In this document: positions 1 to 7,616 of the stretch, one piece after another
Layout of the letters: each line of letters starts with the position of its first letter
Numbering within the stretch: position 1 is the first letter of the stretch
Assembly: GCF_007990445.1 (NCBI RefSeq)
Contig: NZ_AP019841.1
Coordinates: 1,426,001-1,490,000, forward strand
Source: Leptotrichia wadei
Lineage (GTDB): Bacteria > Fusobacteriota > Fusobacteriia > Fusobacteriales > Leptotrichiaceae
DNA: 64,000 nt
Direction of reading: 5' to 3'
The notes under the pieces: model-generated
What the model was told of the DNA's origin: nothing
Databases searched by the model: none
What the model saw: the letters and a program-made list of their open reading frames with translations, nothing else
Position numbers and translations under genes: made by a program

Positions 1-1
1 A

Positions 2-303
2 GTTGGAAATAAAACTAAATTTGATGATGAAGAAGCTAAGAAAGCTAATGAAATCGAAATTGTTTCTGGAAAAAAAGGGAAAATGAGAAAGCATCTAAAA
101 ATAAAAGAAAAAAAGCAAAAAAAAAAAGACGATAAAAGAGTAAGAAAAATGAAAAAATACTAAAAAAACAAGCAAAAAGAAAACGAGGTTAAAAATCTAA
201 TAACACAGAAACTAAAAAAACTACTACAAAAAGTAGCGGAAATAAAAAGAAAAAAAGACTGGGATAGAATAGTGAGAACATATGGAGTAGGAGGTAAAAA
301 GTG
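2..303 (+). pseudogene. C-terminal remnant of a prophage tail protein
   Basis: An open frame enters from the left edge and ends at a stop at 161-163. It encodes a Lys/Glu-rich tail (FDDEEAKKANEIEIVSGKKG followed by poly-Lys stretches). A second frame carries the more phage-like end WDRIVRTYGVGG and stops at 301-303. The simplest reading is one gene C-terminus broken by at least one indel in the A-rich stretch between about 160 and 240. Its place just before the baseplate spike gene suggests the late-control D/XkdQ type of tail protein. That identity is inference from gene order only. The 5' part lies outside the window. Confidence 0.4.
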
Positions 304-881
304 AGAAAAAAACAGGAGATCATATAGAATCAATGATAAGTGGAAGATTTGATAATTTGAATACTTTTGCAATAGCTAAAATTGTTGAAGTAGATAACTC
401 TAACATGAGCTGTAGTATACAAATGTTAGATATTCCTGAACTTTTTGGCACACGTGATGAAGTTGAAATAATTGAAAATGTTCCAATTGCTCCGATTTTT
501 TGGGGGTGTAAATGCAAAGTAAATGCTCCATTGGCTGCGAATGATAAGGTTTTAGTAGCTTTTTGCCAACATGATACATTTAATGCAAGAAACGCTTCTG
601 AACCTTGCGAGCCGAACTCTAGTGCAAAATTTGATATAAATAATGCCGTTGTAGTTGGACAAATAACAAGTGATGCAGAAAAGAACATATCTAACGACTT
701 CTATATCACTTATGGTGGAACGCTTGTAACAATAAATGATAGCGGTGTCAATATAAAAGGTGGTTCAATCAGTATAAGTGGGCCTGTTAAAGTTGACGGA
801 AGTTTAGAAGTTAGTGGAGACGCTACAATTGGTGGAAAGTCATTTTTAACTCATACAAATGGTGGATTACCATTGGATTAG
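301..881 (+). pseudogene. Phage baseplate spike protein, Gp138-like, frameshifted near the start
   Basis: This encodes a baseplate spike or puncturing-tip protein of a contractile tail. The body read from ATG 333 is 182 aa. An OB-like N-terminal part (Gp138_N type) is followed by a Gly/Ser-rich beta repeat (GVNIKGGSISISGPVKVDG) ending in a SPit-like T-H-T-N-G-G segment. A GTG at 301 lies just after the Shine-Dalgarno GGAGG and would start MRKKTGDHIESM, but the A run at 306-312 is one base short, so the natural start is out of frame. The ATG at 333 has no good ribosome binding site, so expression is doubtful. It is followed 9 bp later by a GP46-like gene, as in Mu/PBSX-like phages. Confidence 0.65.
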
Positions 882-890
882 GAGGATATC

Positions 891-1268
891 ATGGAGAGTG
901 TAGAAAGTTGGCTAACAGAAAAAAATGATGATAAAGAAATAGATGTTGCAATCGGTAAAAATATTATATTAAGTTCAGAATTAGAAAAAATAAGATTACG
1001 TTTGGAAAATAAATTAAGGTTATTTTTTAACGAATGGTTTTTGCATAAGAATGAAGGTATTTATTGGCTTAAAAGAAATGAAAATAATGGACAAATAGGA
1101 AATTTATTAGAAAAATTTAATATAGAGGCCCAGGTCAAAGAAACGATTTTGTCGGATGAAGATGTGGCAGAAATAACAAAGTTTGAAAGTGATTTTGAAA
1201 ATAGAAATGGAAACTATAATTTTAAAGTGGAAATGTTATTGAAAAATGGAAAGACTTTAGCGTTTTAG
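891..1268 (+). CDS. Phage baseplate wedge protein, GP46 / gp25-like family
   Basis: This 125-aa protein starts at ATG 891 behind GGAGGATATC and appears intact. It matches the size and style of the GP46/DUF2634 and gp25-like baseplate proteins: a short acidic N-terminus, a central W-F-L-H-x-N-E-G-I-Y-W segment, and a hydrophilic C-terminus. These proteins form the inner wedge that links the baseplate hub to the sheath. It lies between the spike gene and the J-like gene, the canonical order. It is one of the few undamaged genes in the remnant, but it cannot make a tail alone. The family call rests on context as much as on sequence. Confidence 0.6.
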   Translation: MESVESWLTEKNDDKEIDVAIGKNIILSSELEKIRLRLENKLRLFFNEWFLHKNEGIYWLKRNENNGQIGNLLEKFNIEAQVKETILSDEDVAEITKFESDFENRNGNYNFKVEMLLKNGKTLAF

Positions 1269-1280
1269 AAAGGAGGAACG

Positions 1281-2457
1281 ATGGATTTCGGAGTAACAGA
1301 AAAGGGATTTGTGTTAAAAAGTTTTACAGATATTATGAAAGATATAGAAAATAGGTACAAAGCAAGATTACAAGATAATAATTATATTTTAGATTTTAAT
1401 ACTCCTGAAGGGATTCATTCTGAAGCGATAGGCTATGAATTATCACAAATATGGGAAGAATTGTTAGAATTTAATAATCAAATGAATCTAAATACAGCAA
1501 CAGGAATATATTTAGATTTCTTTGGAACTTTACTGAGAACTCCACGGGAAGCAGGGCTTATGCAACCGGACAGGTTAAAATAATAGGAGAAAAGAATAGA
1601 GTTATACCAGCACAAACAATTATTAAATATGCTGAAAAGAATATAGACTATTATCAAACGTTGCGTTGGATAAATTAGATAATAATGAGTATTACGGAAT
1701 AGGATTTATTCAGGCTCTTGAAATCGGAGAAGAAAGCAATATCACAAGTGATGTTACTTTTACGACTGAATATGAAGGAGTTGCTAAAATTACAAATGAT
1801 GCGGATGTAACTGGTGGTGCAAATAATGAGAGTGATAGTCTTTATAGGGAAAGACTTAAAAGAAAGGAAACAGTTGAACAAACCGCTACACATGCAGCAT
1901 TATATAACGGATTAATGGCTTTGGAAAATATTAAAATGTGTTGATATTAGATCCTGAAACTGAGCCAGCTACTGAAGCTGGAACAGTTAAAATATTTTAG
2001 AAGGAACACCGGATGACAAAATTTTGAAACTATTTTAGATTTGAAAGCAGATGGCATATTGACTCTCGCAGATTCTAATGCACAAACTTTTGAAAAAAAA
2101 ATAAAAAGAGGTGTATTTGAAAGAAAAATAATATATAACATCATAAAATATAGTACGTTATTAATAAAAGTTGAAGTTTTGGAAACAAAAAATTTAGATG
2201 AAAAAGATAGTCGTTGGACAAAACAAATACAACAGGAAATTTTAAATTATATTAATAATCTAAAAACAGGAGAATCTATTAGTTATTTAAAGACATATTC
2301 AGAAGTGTTAGGAATTGACGATATAAGAAAAATAAATTTGAAAATGGGATTAACAGAATCCGATGTTGAAATACAAAATTTCGACAAAACATTTACAGTC
2401 CCAGTTGGTCAAAAATTTCAAATAAACGAAAATAATATCGAGGTAATTTATGTTTAA
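1281..2457 (+). pseudogene. Baseplate J-like protein (Mu gp47 family), multiply frameshifted
   Basis: The gene starts at ATG 1281 behind AAAGGAGGAACG. The first piece (1281-1583) encodes MDFGVTEKGFVLKSFTDIMK and the typical J N-terminus with GIHSEAIGYEL. The coding frame then changes near 1560, 1660, 1937, 1995 and 2027. Later pieces carry recognisable J segments: ATGQVKIIGEKNRVIPAQT, then GGANNESDSLYRERLKRKET at about 1810-1870, then a final piece from 2041 to 2457 ending in VGQKFQINENNIEVIYV. Together they cover a family-length protein of about 390 aa. Baseplate J trimers form the outer wedge of contractile tails. With five frame changes no functional product is possible. Confidence 0.75.
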
Positions 2458-3003
2458 GAGTAGCGAAGAGTATACAGATGAAATAATAAGTAGATTTCCA
2501 CATATGTACAGAAGAGACAGGGGAAGCAATAATTATTTTTGTTAAATTTATATTTAGAAGAAGTAAGACAAGCAAGTAAAGGAATATATGAACTTTTGAA
2601 ATCTTTAAACATTATGGAGGCGGAAGGTTACGTATTGGACAAATTTGGAACATCTTTTAATTTGAAAAGGGACACGAACGAAAAAGATGAAAATTATAGA
2701 AAAGAATACTTGCTGAAATTTCAAGGAAAAGTAAAATGCAACTTTTGAAACAATCTTAAACGTGCTCAAGATTATAATTGAAAATTATGAGCAAAATATT
2801 TTTATTTTAAAGAAGGGATTATAAAAGATAAAGTTAAAAACATAGATTTTAAAGTTAAAATGGAAGTTTTAACGGAAATTTTGAAACACAATTTTATAAA
2901 GAAAAGCAGGAAGCATTTACATTATATTGAATAAAAGACTGTCTGCATATATAAAAGAGTATCTTAAATATCTTGCTCGAAATAAGAGCGAAAGGTGGAA
3001 ATA
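2450..3003 (+). pseudogene. Phage tail protein (Gp48/DUF2313-like position), frameshifted
   Basis: ATG 2450 overlaps the last 8 bp of the J gene. It reads MFKSSEEYTDEIISRFPHMY before running out of frame at about 2540. The next frame continues LYLEEVRQASKGIYELLKSL and ends near 2748. Further fragments (IIENYEQNIFILK, then LSAYIKEYLKYLARNKSERW) reach a stop near 3003. The position directly after the J gene is that of Mu gp48/YmfQ-type tail proteins, and the helical N-terminus fits. The family is inferred from order. At least three indels break it. Confidence 0.45.
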
Positions 3004-3180
3004 ACTGTTGATTTTAAATATAAGGTGCAAACAGCTAATTATATTTCAAATGGGGCCTTTGTTGGAGCGAAAAGAATTTTAAAATAGAGGATAGCTTTTA
3101 TGATGAGATTTTGCAACAAAAAAGTTATGAGAGTAATTTAGCAAGAATAAATGTAATTACACAAGAAGGAGTAAGATAGA
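2995..3180 (+). pseudogene. Small prophage protein, frameshifted
   Basis: A GTG at 2995 opens MEITVDFKYKVQTANYISNG and ends at a stop near 3087. The frame is picked up directly by KIEDSFYDEILQQKSYESNL up to the stop at 3178-3180. If repaired this gives about 61 aa. I do not recognise the family. It lies between a tail protein and the tail-fibre gene, so a minor tail or chaperone role is possible but unproven. Confidence 0.35.
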
Positions 3181-4249
3181 TGTTAAAAAAAATAAAGGAT
3201 TGGATAGGAACGAATTTAGATGTTTACAAAGTTGAAAGTGCAAACGATGTTGGTGCTGGATTGGTTAGGCATATTTGAAAGGTGAAGAAACAGCAACTCA
3301 AGTTGGGACAACATTGTCAGCACAAGTCATGAATGATTTACAAAAAGGGTTGGTGCATACTCTAGATACAATTAGAACTGTTGGAACTAACAAAGATATC
3401 TACGAAGTTGCATTGACTGGAATCGAAGAATTTGGTGTATTTGACGGATTAAAATTGTTAATTAGAATTGATGGAGAAAATCAGTTTGAGGATGTATTTT
3501 TAAAATTAGGTGGTGCAGAATATCAGATCTATCAATTAAAAAATAATATGTTAGATAAGATTGACAAAGGGATTTTGAAAGACAAAAAGGAATATTTGCT
3601 CAACTTCAAAAACAATTCTTTTGTTTTATCAGATAGCACTTTGTACGGATCACAAAAAGGAACGGCATTGGAAGGAAATCGGTTAGCTGAAATTCTAGGA
3701 TTACAATTCGGCGGAAACATACAGGACATTGGCAATAAAACGAAAGGTAAGTTTTATTATGATAATGTTATGAAATTCTATTACGAATGTATTGAAGACA
3801 ACAGTCTGACATACAACGATTCAGGGAAATTCAGGGCGATAAGTAATAAACCAATTTCCGATAAAGTGGAAAATTTATCCAAAGTTCAGCAAGCGAGACT
3901 TTACGTTCATGCAGAAGCAATTGGTGCTGGAAGAACTACATGTAATATTGTAGAAAAAGTTGGGAATATTGTAACCATCATCTTTGACAGTGGTAATGCA
4001 TTAAGTGGGATTAATGATGGTACTGTCATTTTCCAAGTTCCAGACGGATTTAAGCCCAAGACATTTCTTTCGGTTAATGCATCACAGTACAACGTCTCCA
4101 ACGGAGCGGTTTACATTGAACCTAATGGGATTGGTAAATGGAAAGGCGCAACGGTTAATTCTGCTAGTATTATTTTTCGGTTAGCTATATTGTTTAATAA
4201 AGTCAATAAAATCAATAAATATTTTTCAAAATTCTGTATAAATTCATAA
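3181..4249 (+). pseudogene. Phage tail fibre-like protein, frameshifted near residue 32
   Basis: ATG 3181 encodes MLKKIKDWIGTNLDVYKVES and stops at about 3279. One lost T in the run at about 3273-3276 would join it to the long downstream frame (KGEETATQVGTTLSAQVMND and onward) that ends at 4249. The downstream part is about 320 aa. It has a helical N-terminus, a middle region rich in Asp/Asn/Gly, and a beta-rich C-terminus (VFQVPDGFKPKTFLSVNAS) typical of distal receptor-binding tips. The last 15 residues turn Lys/Asn-rich, which suggests the natural end is also altered. Function is inferred from position and composition. Confidence 0.5.
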
Positions 4250-4300
4250 GTTAGCACAGAATAAAATCAAAAAAAAAAATAATAAAATAGGAGTGATAAA

Positions 4301-5098
4301 ATGGCAGTAATTTACATTTATTTAATCGCAACAATGGAGTGTATAGCACGACCGACAGTTACAACAGCAGAGGAATTTAAAAAAAATCCGAACTTGTTTT
4401 ATCCTGACTGGAATGAAGAAACTATGAAATTCTCAACATCTTTACTTTCAAATCCAACTTTGGACAAAAAAACTGGAGAGTTGAGAGAAATGACAGAAGT
4501 GGAGAAAATAAAAGCTGGTAAAACAGTTTTAAGCGATGGAAATTATTTGGATGAGGTTAGTGAAACAATAGTTACAATCGCAAAACCAAATGACTGGAGT
4601 ATCTGGGATAAAAATGGCAATACTTGGAAAGTCGATAATGATTTACTGAATAAAAAATTAAAAGAGTTAAGGGAAAAAGCATTAAAAGACTTAGCAGAAG
4701 CTAAATTAAATTTTTTAAATCAATCTCTCGAAATCGAAAAAGATGGTAAAAAATACACATTTGAAAATAACGAAAGAAATAGAAACAGCTTATCGTTAAA
4801 AATGTCGCTAATGTGGACTTTGGAACAAGATAAAATCGAGAAAGTAAAAGTGCAAAATGATAAAAAATGGTTGAGTTTATTGAATTGGACAGCCCCCGAA
4901 TTAAAAGTTTTGGCTAAAAAAATTCAGGATATTTTAGAAATTGCTGACATGGCAGAGCAAATGGCAGTAGTTGGAATCAGCAGATACACTATTGAACAAA
5001 TGTTGGATTTAAACGTAAAAGATTTTTTCAAAATTAAGAGGAGTGATTTGAATGAATATAGAAAAATTGATATGCACAGAAATAGAATTGGATGGTAA
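4301..5098 (+). CDS. Prophage protein, possible tail fibre assembly/DUF4376-like
   Basis: This encodes 265 aa from ATG 4301, behind AGGAGTGATAAA. The N-terminal half is a small beta-rich domain (VTTAEEFKKNPNLFYPDWNE, then WSIWDKNGNTWKVDND). The second half is helical and Lys/Glu-rich, with a DUF4376-like segment around KDLAEAKLNFLNQ. Proteins of this layout follow tail fibre genes and are often fibre-assembly factors. The last 16 residues overlap the Shine-Dalgarno and start of the next small ORF, which hints that the original stop was near 5050 and a late frameshift extended the frame. Family confidence is moderate to low. Confidence 0.4.
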   Translation: MAVIYIYLIATMECIARPTVTTAEEFKKNPNLFYPDWNEETMKFSTSLLSNPTLDKKTGELREMTEVEKIKAGKTVLSDGNYLDEVSETIVTIAKPNDWSIWDKNGNTWKVDNDLLNKKLKELREKALKDLAEAKLNFLNQSLEIEKDGKKYTFENNERNRNSLSLKMSLMWTLEQDKIEKVKVQNDKKWLSLLNWTAPELKVLAKKIQDILEIADMAEQMAVVGISRYTIEQMLDLNVKDFFKIKRSDLNEYRKIDMHRNRIGW

Positions 5099-5177
5099 AA
5101 AATATAAAGTTGTTGGAGTAAAATTTGAAGAAGACAACATAATATTGAATGTTGAAGAAATAAAGGAAGTGATGTAG
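5052..5177 (+). CDS. Small prophage protein (41 aa)
   Basis: ATG 5052 sits seven bases after AGGAG and opens MNIEKLICTEIELDGKKYKV, ending at TAG 5175-5177. The next gene starts at the following base. The ribosome binding site and tight packing support translation. It has no recognisable domain. It overlaps the 3' end of the preceding frame by 47 bp, probably because that frame is artificially extended. Confidence 0.4.
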   Translation: MNIEKLICTEIELDGKKYKVVGVKFEEDNIILNVEEIKEVM

Positions 5178-5701
5178 ATGAATAGATTTGAAAAATATTT
5201 GATTATTTACTAAAAGTTGAAGGTGGATACTCAAATGATAAATATGATGCTGGAGGAAAAACAAAATACGGAATAACTGAAGAAGATGCAAGAGACTTTG
5301 GATATAAGGGAGATATGCAAGATTTAACAATAGATTTTGCAAAAAATATATATCTAAAAAAATATTACTTAGGAAACATGCTAGATAAAGTTGTAAATGA
5401 CAAAGTGGCTTTATCTATATGCGACTGGGCTGTAAACAGCGGCAGAAATGGAACAAAAAACGCACAGATTGCTATAAACCAATTGACAAATGCAAATCTT
5501 GATGTGGACGGAATAATCGGAAACAAAACATTGGAAGCATTAAATTCGGCAGATCCTGAAAAATTTTTGGAAGTTTATCATAATTTACAAAGAATTTATT
5601 ACAAAGGAAAAGTTGAAGCTGACAGAACACAAGAAAGATTTTTTGACAGGTTGGTTAAACAGAGTTCAGAGAAAGGAGGAGTATTTGAAAGATTGGGATA
5701 A
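5178..5701 (+). pseudogene. Endolysin, glycoside hydrolase 108-like, frameshifted at codon 9
   Basis: ATG 5178 reads MNRFEKYLIIY and stops. One missing T at about 5202 would give KYFDYLLKVEGGYSNDKYDA and continue to 5701. The repaired product is about 174 aa. It has the N-terminal E-G-G-Y motif with the catalytic Glu, GGKTKYGIT, and a C-terminal half with the peptidoglycan-binding style LDVDGIIGNKTLEALN. GH108 enzymes cut the glycan strand during phage lysis. A start-proximal frameshift makes it non-functional unless another start is used; a truncated 128-aa frame from 5315 lacks the catalytic Glu. Confidence 0.7.
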
Positions 5702-6114
5702 GGAAAATGTAGGGACTGAAAATAAGAAATATTGAAGTAATGAAAGCTGCAATTGAAAACAGTCCGTATGATTTTAGAATTACGAGTGGAGCAAGAACAA
5801 CAGAAGAACAAAAAGCATTATTTGCGTTAGGAAGAACTAAACCAGGGAAAATTGTAACATATGCCAATGGTGTTACTTCAAAATCTAATCATCAAATTAA
5901 AAGTGATGGATTTGGACATGCAGTTGATATATTTTTAACAGGAGTTTATGAAAACGGAAGTTATCGAAAATTTTCAGAACAGGAAGGTTACGATGTTAAA
6001 AGATTGAAAGATGTTGCAGATCATATCTTGGCAGTTGCAAAATCCAAAAACATTAACATCGGATGGGGTGGAAACTGGAAAAAGAAAGATACGCCACATT
6101 TTGAACTAAAATAA
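5685..6114 (+). pseudogene. Phage lysis peptidase, M15-type (VanY/L-alanyl-D-glutamate peptidase-like), frameshifted
   Basis: A TTG at 5685 behind AAAGGAGGAGTAT starts MKDWDKENVGTENKKY, which then stops. A one-base change near 5730 would join it to the downstream frame beginning MKAAIENSPYDFRITSGART at 5740 and ending at 6114. The downstream part has the M15 zinc-site pattern: S-x-H near SNHQIKSDGFGHAVDIF and the late W-G-G-x-W and D-T-P-H-F-E. The fold and metal ligands therefore remain, but the natural start is lost. Together with the preceding glycosidase it would have formed a two-enzyme lysis set. Confidence 0.65.
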
Positions 6115-6261
6115 TGTGCAAATGGCTTGAATACAAGCTGAATTTGAACGTTAAAAATAATTTTGGATAAATAGGTTGGCTAGCAAGATAAAGTTTGTTG
6201 TATAGCTTGCTGGATAGCTTAAAATTGATGTTAATTAAAATAAGAAAAGGGAGAGATAAAA

Positions 6262-6576
6262 ATGGATAAACAGTTACAAGTAATTTTAATAGGGATGTTA
6301 GTGGATTTCACTAGAAAAGAAATACTAGAAAAGGAGATAATCTTTGGGGCTAAAAAAGGAATAGAAAACTAGAAGCTGTTAAAAATAACTTTTGGAAAGT
6401 TTAAGGAATTTGTAAAAAAGGCACAGGAGATAAACAACCCATACATTCCTGATGATATTGAGAGCTTTACTGAAGATTTATTACTGAAAGGTGCTGAAGC
6501 ACTTGAAAAAACTGTAAATGTGGATGAAATAATACACAAAATACTTGGAGAAGAAAAAACAGCAATAGGAATATAA
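6262..6576 (+). pseudogene. Small prophage protein with in-frame TAG
   Basis: ATG 6262 behind GGGAGAGATAAAA reads MDKQLQVILIGMLVDFTRKE up to TAG at 6370-6372. The same frame continues from 6373 (KLLKITFGKFKEFVKKAQEI) to TAA 6574-6576. The uninterrupted length would be 104 aa, mostly helical and acidic at the end. It directly precedes the holin, so it may be a lysis-module accessory protein. I cannot name the family. The loss is a stop codon, not an indel. Confidence 0.4.
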
Positions 6577-6588
6577 GGAGCATAATTA

Positions 6589-6962
6589 ATGATAGAGGAC
6601 TTAAAAGTAATAATAGACAATCACGGACTTTTCTTATACTTTTCTTTTCAGGAGTGCTGTTTGGAGTAGTGGCACAGAAGATGGTAGACAATCAGCCAGT
6701 AAAACCATATGTTAAGCGTATAGCCGTCGCTGGAATGACAATGGCGATTGCTCTATCCCTTAATAAAGTGGTGGGTCATTTCAACGCTGGGTTTCTGTAT
6801 CCGTGGAGTCCTGTCTTGGGATTTTTCGGAGAAGCTCTGCTAGAAACAGTAAATCAGAAAAGATATGGTATAAGCACTGGATTTTTGGAACTTTTACTGG
6901 AAAAGTTTGGATTTGTGAAGAAACGGAGTGATAAAAATGAAAACATATCACAGAAGTCGTAA
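6589..6962 (+). pseudogene. Phage holin-like membrane protein, frameshifted
   Basis: ATG 6589 follows the preceding gene by 12 bp and reads MIEDLKVIIDNHGLFLYFSF before leaving frame near 6640. The correct frame resumes with GVLFGVVAQKMVDNQPVKPY and ends at 6962. The repaired protein is about 124 aa with three hydrophobic segments (around LFGVV, GMTMAIALSL and the Pro/Gly-rich LYPWSPVLGFF). Size, membrane segments and position next to two lytic enzymes fit a holin, which would release the endolysins at the membrane. Confidence 0.5.
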
Positions 6963-7149
6963 ATTTCTTATAGTAATGTTAGGGTTAGTTTTTTTAAACT
7001 CAGTTCTGACATTAAAATTAAGAGGATATCAAAGAAAAGAAAATTTGACAATGATAAAAACAGAATTAAGGAATAAATATCCTGAGCAGCTTTTTAGTTA
7101 CATAGAAGAAAATCAAAAGAGAGGATTTGTATCTTTTGATTGGGACTAA
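6937..7149 (+). CDS. Small single-pass membrane protein of the lysis module
   Basis: ATG 6937 lies 9 bases after GGAG inside the end of the holin frame. It encodes 70 aa: MKTYHRSRKFLIVMLGLVFL gives a basic N-terminus and one membrane segment, followed by a charged helix (RNKYPEQLFSYIEENQKRGF). This resembles a spanin-type or lysis accessory protein, without family proof. A further frame after the stop (about 7151-7279) encodes IVGFDRFGVFEETDETVKAN and a poly-Lys end, so the original gene may have been longer and is now broken. Confidence 0.35.
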   Translation: MKTYHRSRKFLIVMLGLVFLNSVLTLKLRGYQRKENLTMIKTELRNKYPEQLFSYIEENQKRGFVSFDWD

Positions 7150-7266
7150 TGCAATAGTCTTAATCATGATAGTGGGATTTGATCGTTTCGGAGTTTTTGA
7201 AGAAACAGATGAGACTGTAAAAGCTAATAAGAAAAAAATAAAAAAAAAGAATAGGAATATTTATAT

Positions 7267-7296
7267 AGGGCAGTCGTAAAGATTGCCCTGTCTTTT
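7267..7296 (+). terminator. Intrinsic terminator at the end of the prophage lysis module
   Basis: AGGGCA (7267-7272) pairs with TGCCCT (7284-7289) around an 11-nt loop and is followed by GTCTTTT. It marks the likely 3' end of the late prophage transcript. Confidence 0.7.
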
Positions 7297-7297
7297 A

Positions 7298-7326
7298 TTG
7301 ACTAACTAAGAAAGTAGTGATATAAT
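7298..7326 (+). promoter_or_regulatory. Near-consensus sigma-70 promoter
   Basis: TTGACT (7298-7303), a 17-bp spacer and TATAAT (7321-7326). It begins immediately after the prophage terminator and faces the RNA unit that ends at about 7562. The start site is predicted near 7333. Confidence 0.65.
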
Positions 7327-7355
7327 TAGTTATCAACCTATCTGGAGGATCTCTA

Positions 7356-7430
7356 TTGAAAATAATCATAAATGTAGTAGTATACTCTGCATTTTTATCG
7401 ATGCATATGAAAAAGGAAGTACTTTTATGA
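7356..7430 (+). CDS. Possible 24-aa leader peptide
   Basis: TTG 7356 lies seven bases after GGAGG and encodes MKIIINVVVYSAFLSMHMKK plus four residues. The stop TGA at 7428 overlaps an ATG that opens a further 12-codon frame. An alternative frame from about 7394 reads IDAYEKGSTFMKMIFNLGNG, so this may instead be a decayed small gene. I see no family. The good ribosome binding site and strong promoter are the only support. Confidence 0.25.
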   Translation: MKIIINVVVYSAFLSMHMKKEVLL

Positions 7431-7450
7431 AGATGATTTTTAATTTAGGG

Positions 7451-7508
7451 AATGGTGCGGTATGAGGGAGTTTCAGGTAGAAAAGTTGACAGCACCATTA
7501 ATCCCTCA
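7451..7508 (+). ncRNA. Candidate structured RNA (pseudoknot or two-state element)
   Basis: AATGGTGC (7451-7458) pairs perfectly with GCACCATT (7492-7499). TGAGGGA (7463-7469), inside that loop, pairs perfectly with TCCCTCA (7502-7508) outside it. The two stems interlock, so they either form an H-type pseudoknot or exclude each other. The element lies between the promoter at 7298 and the terminator at 7537. No family is recognised. Confidence 0.35.
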
Positions 7509-7536
7509 CCAGTAAATAAGAATTTTAATATATATT

Positions 7537-7560
7537 AGACAGTTGATTGACTGTCTTTTT
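7537..7560 (+). terminator. Intrinsic terminator
   Basis: AGACAG (7537-7542) and CTGTCT (7551-7556) flank an 8-nt loop and are followed by TTTT. It closes the transcript started at about 7333. Confidence 0.7.
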
Positions 7561-7564
7561 GTAG

Positions 7565-7592
7565 TTGTAAAAGTAAAAGAATGATGTAAAAT
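7565..7592 (+). promoter_or_regulatory. Putative promoter of the P-loop ATPase pseudogene
   Basis: TTGTAA (7565-7570), a 16-bp spacer and TAAAAT (7587-7592), about 25 bp before the first possible start codon. It is a moderate match to the sigma-70 consensus. Confidence 0.4.
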
Positions 7593-7616
7593 AATAAAGA
7601 AAATGAAATAAAGGAG

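Noticed and set aside
1-7149. Prophage as a functional tailocin or contractile injection system
   Set aside because: The spike, J, tail, fibre, endolysin and holin genes are all broken, so no particle could be assembled from this region alone.
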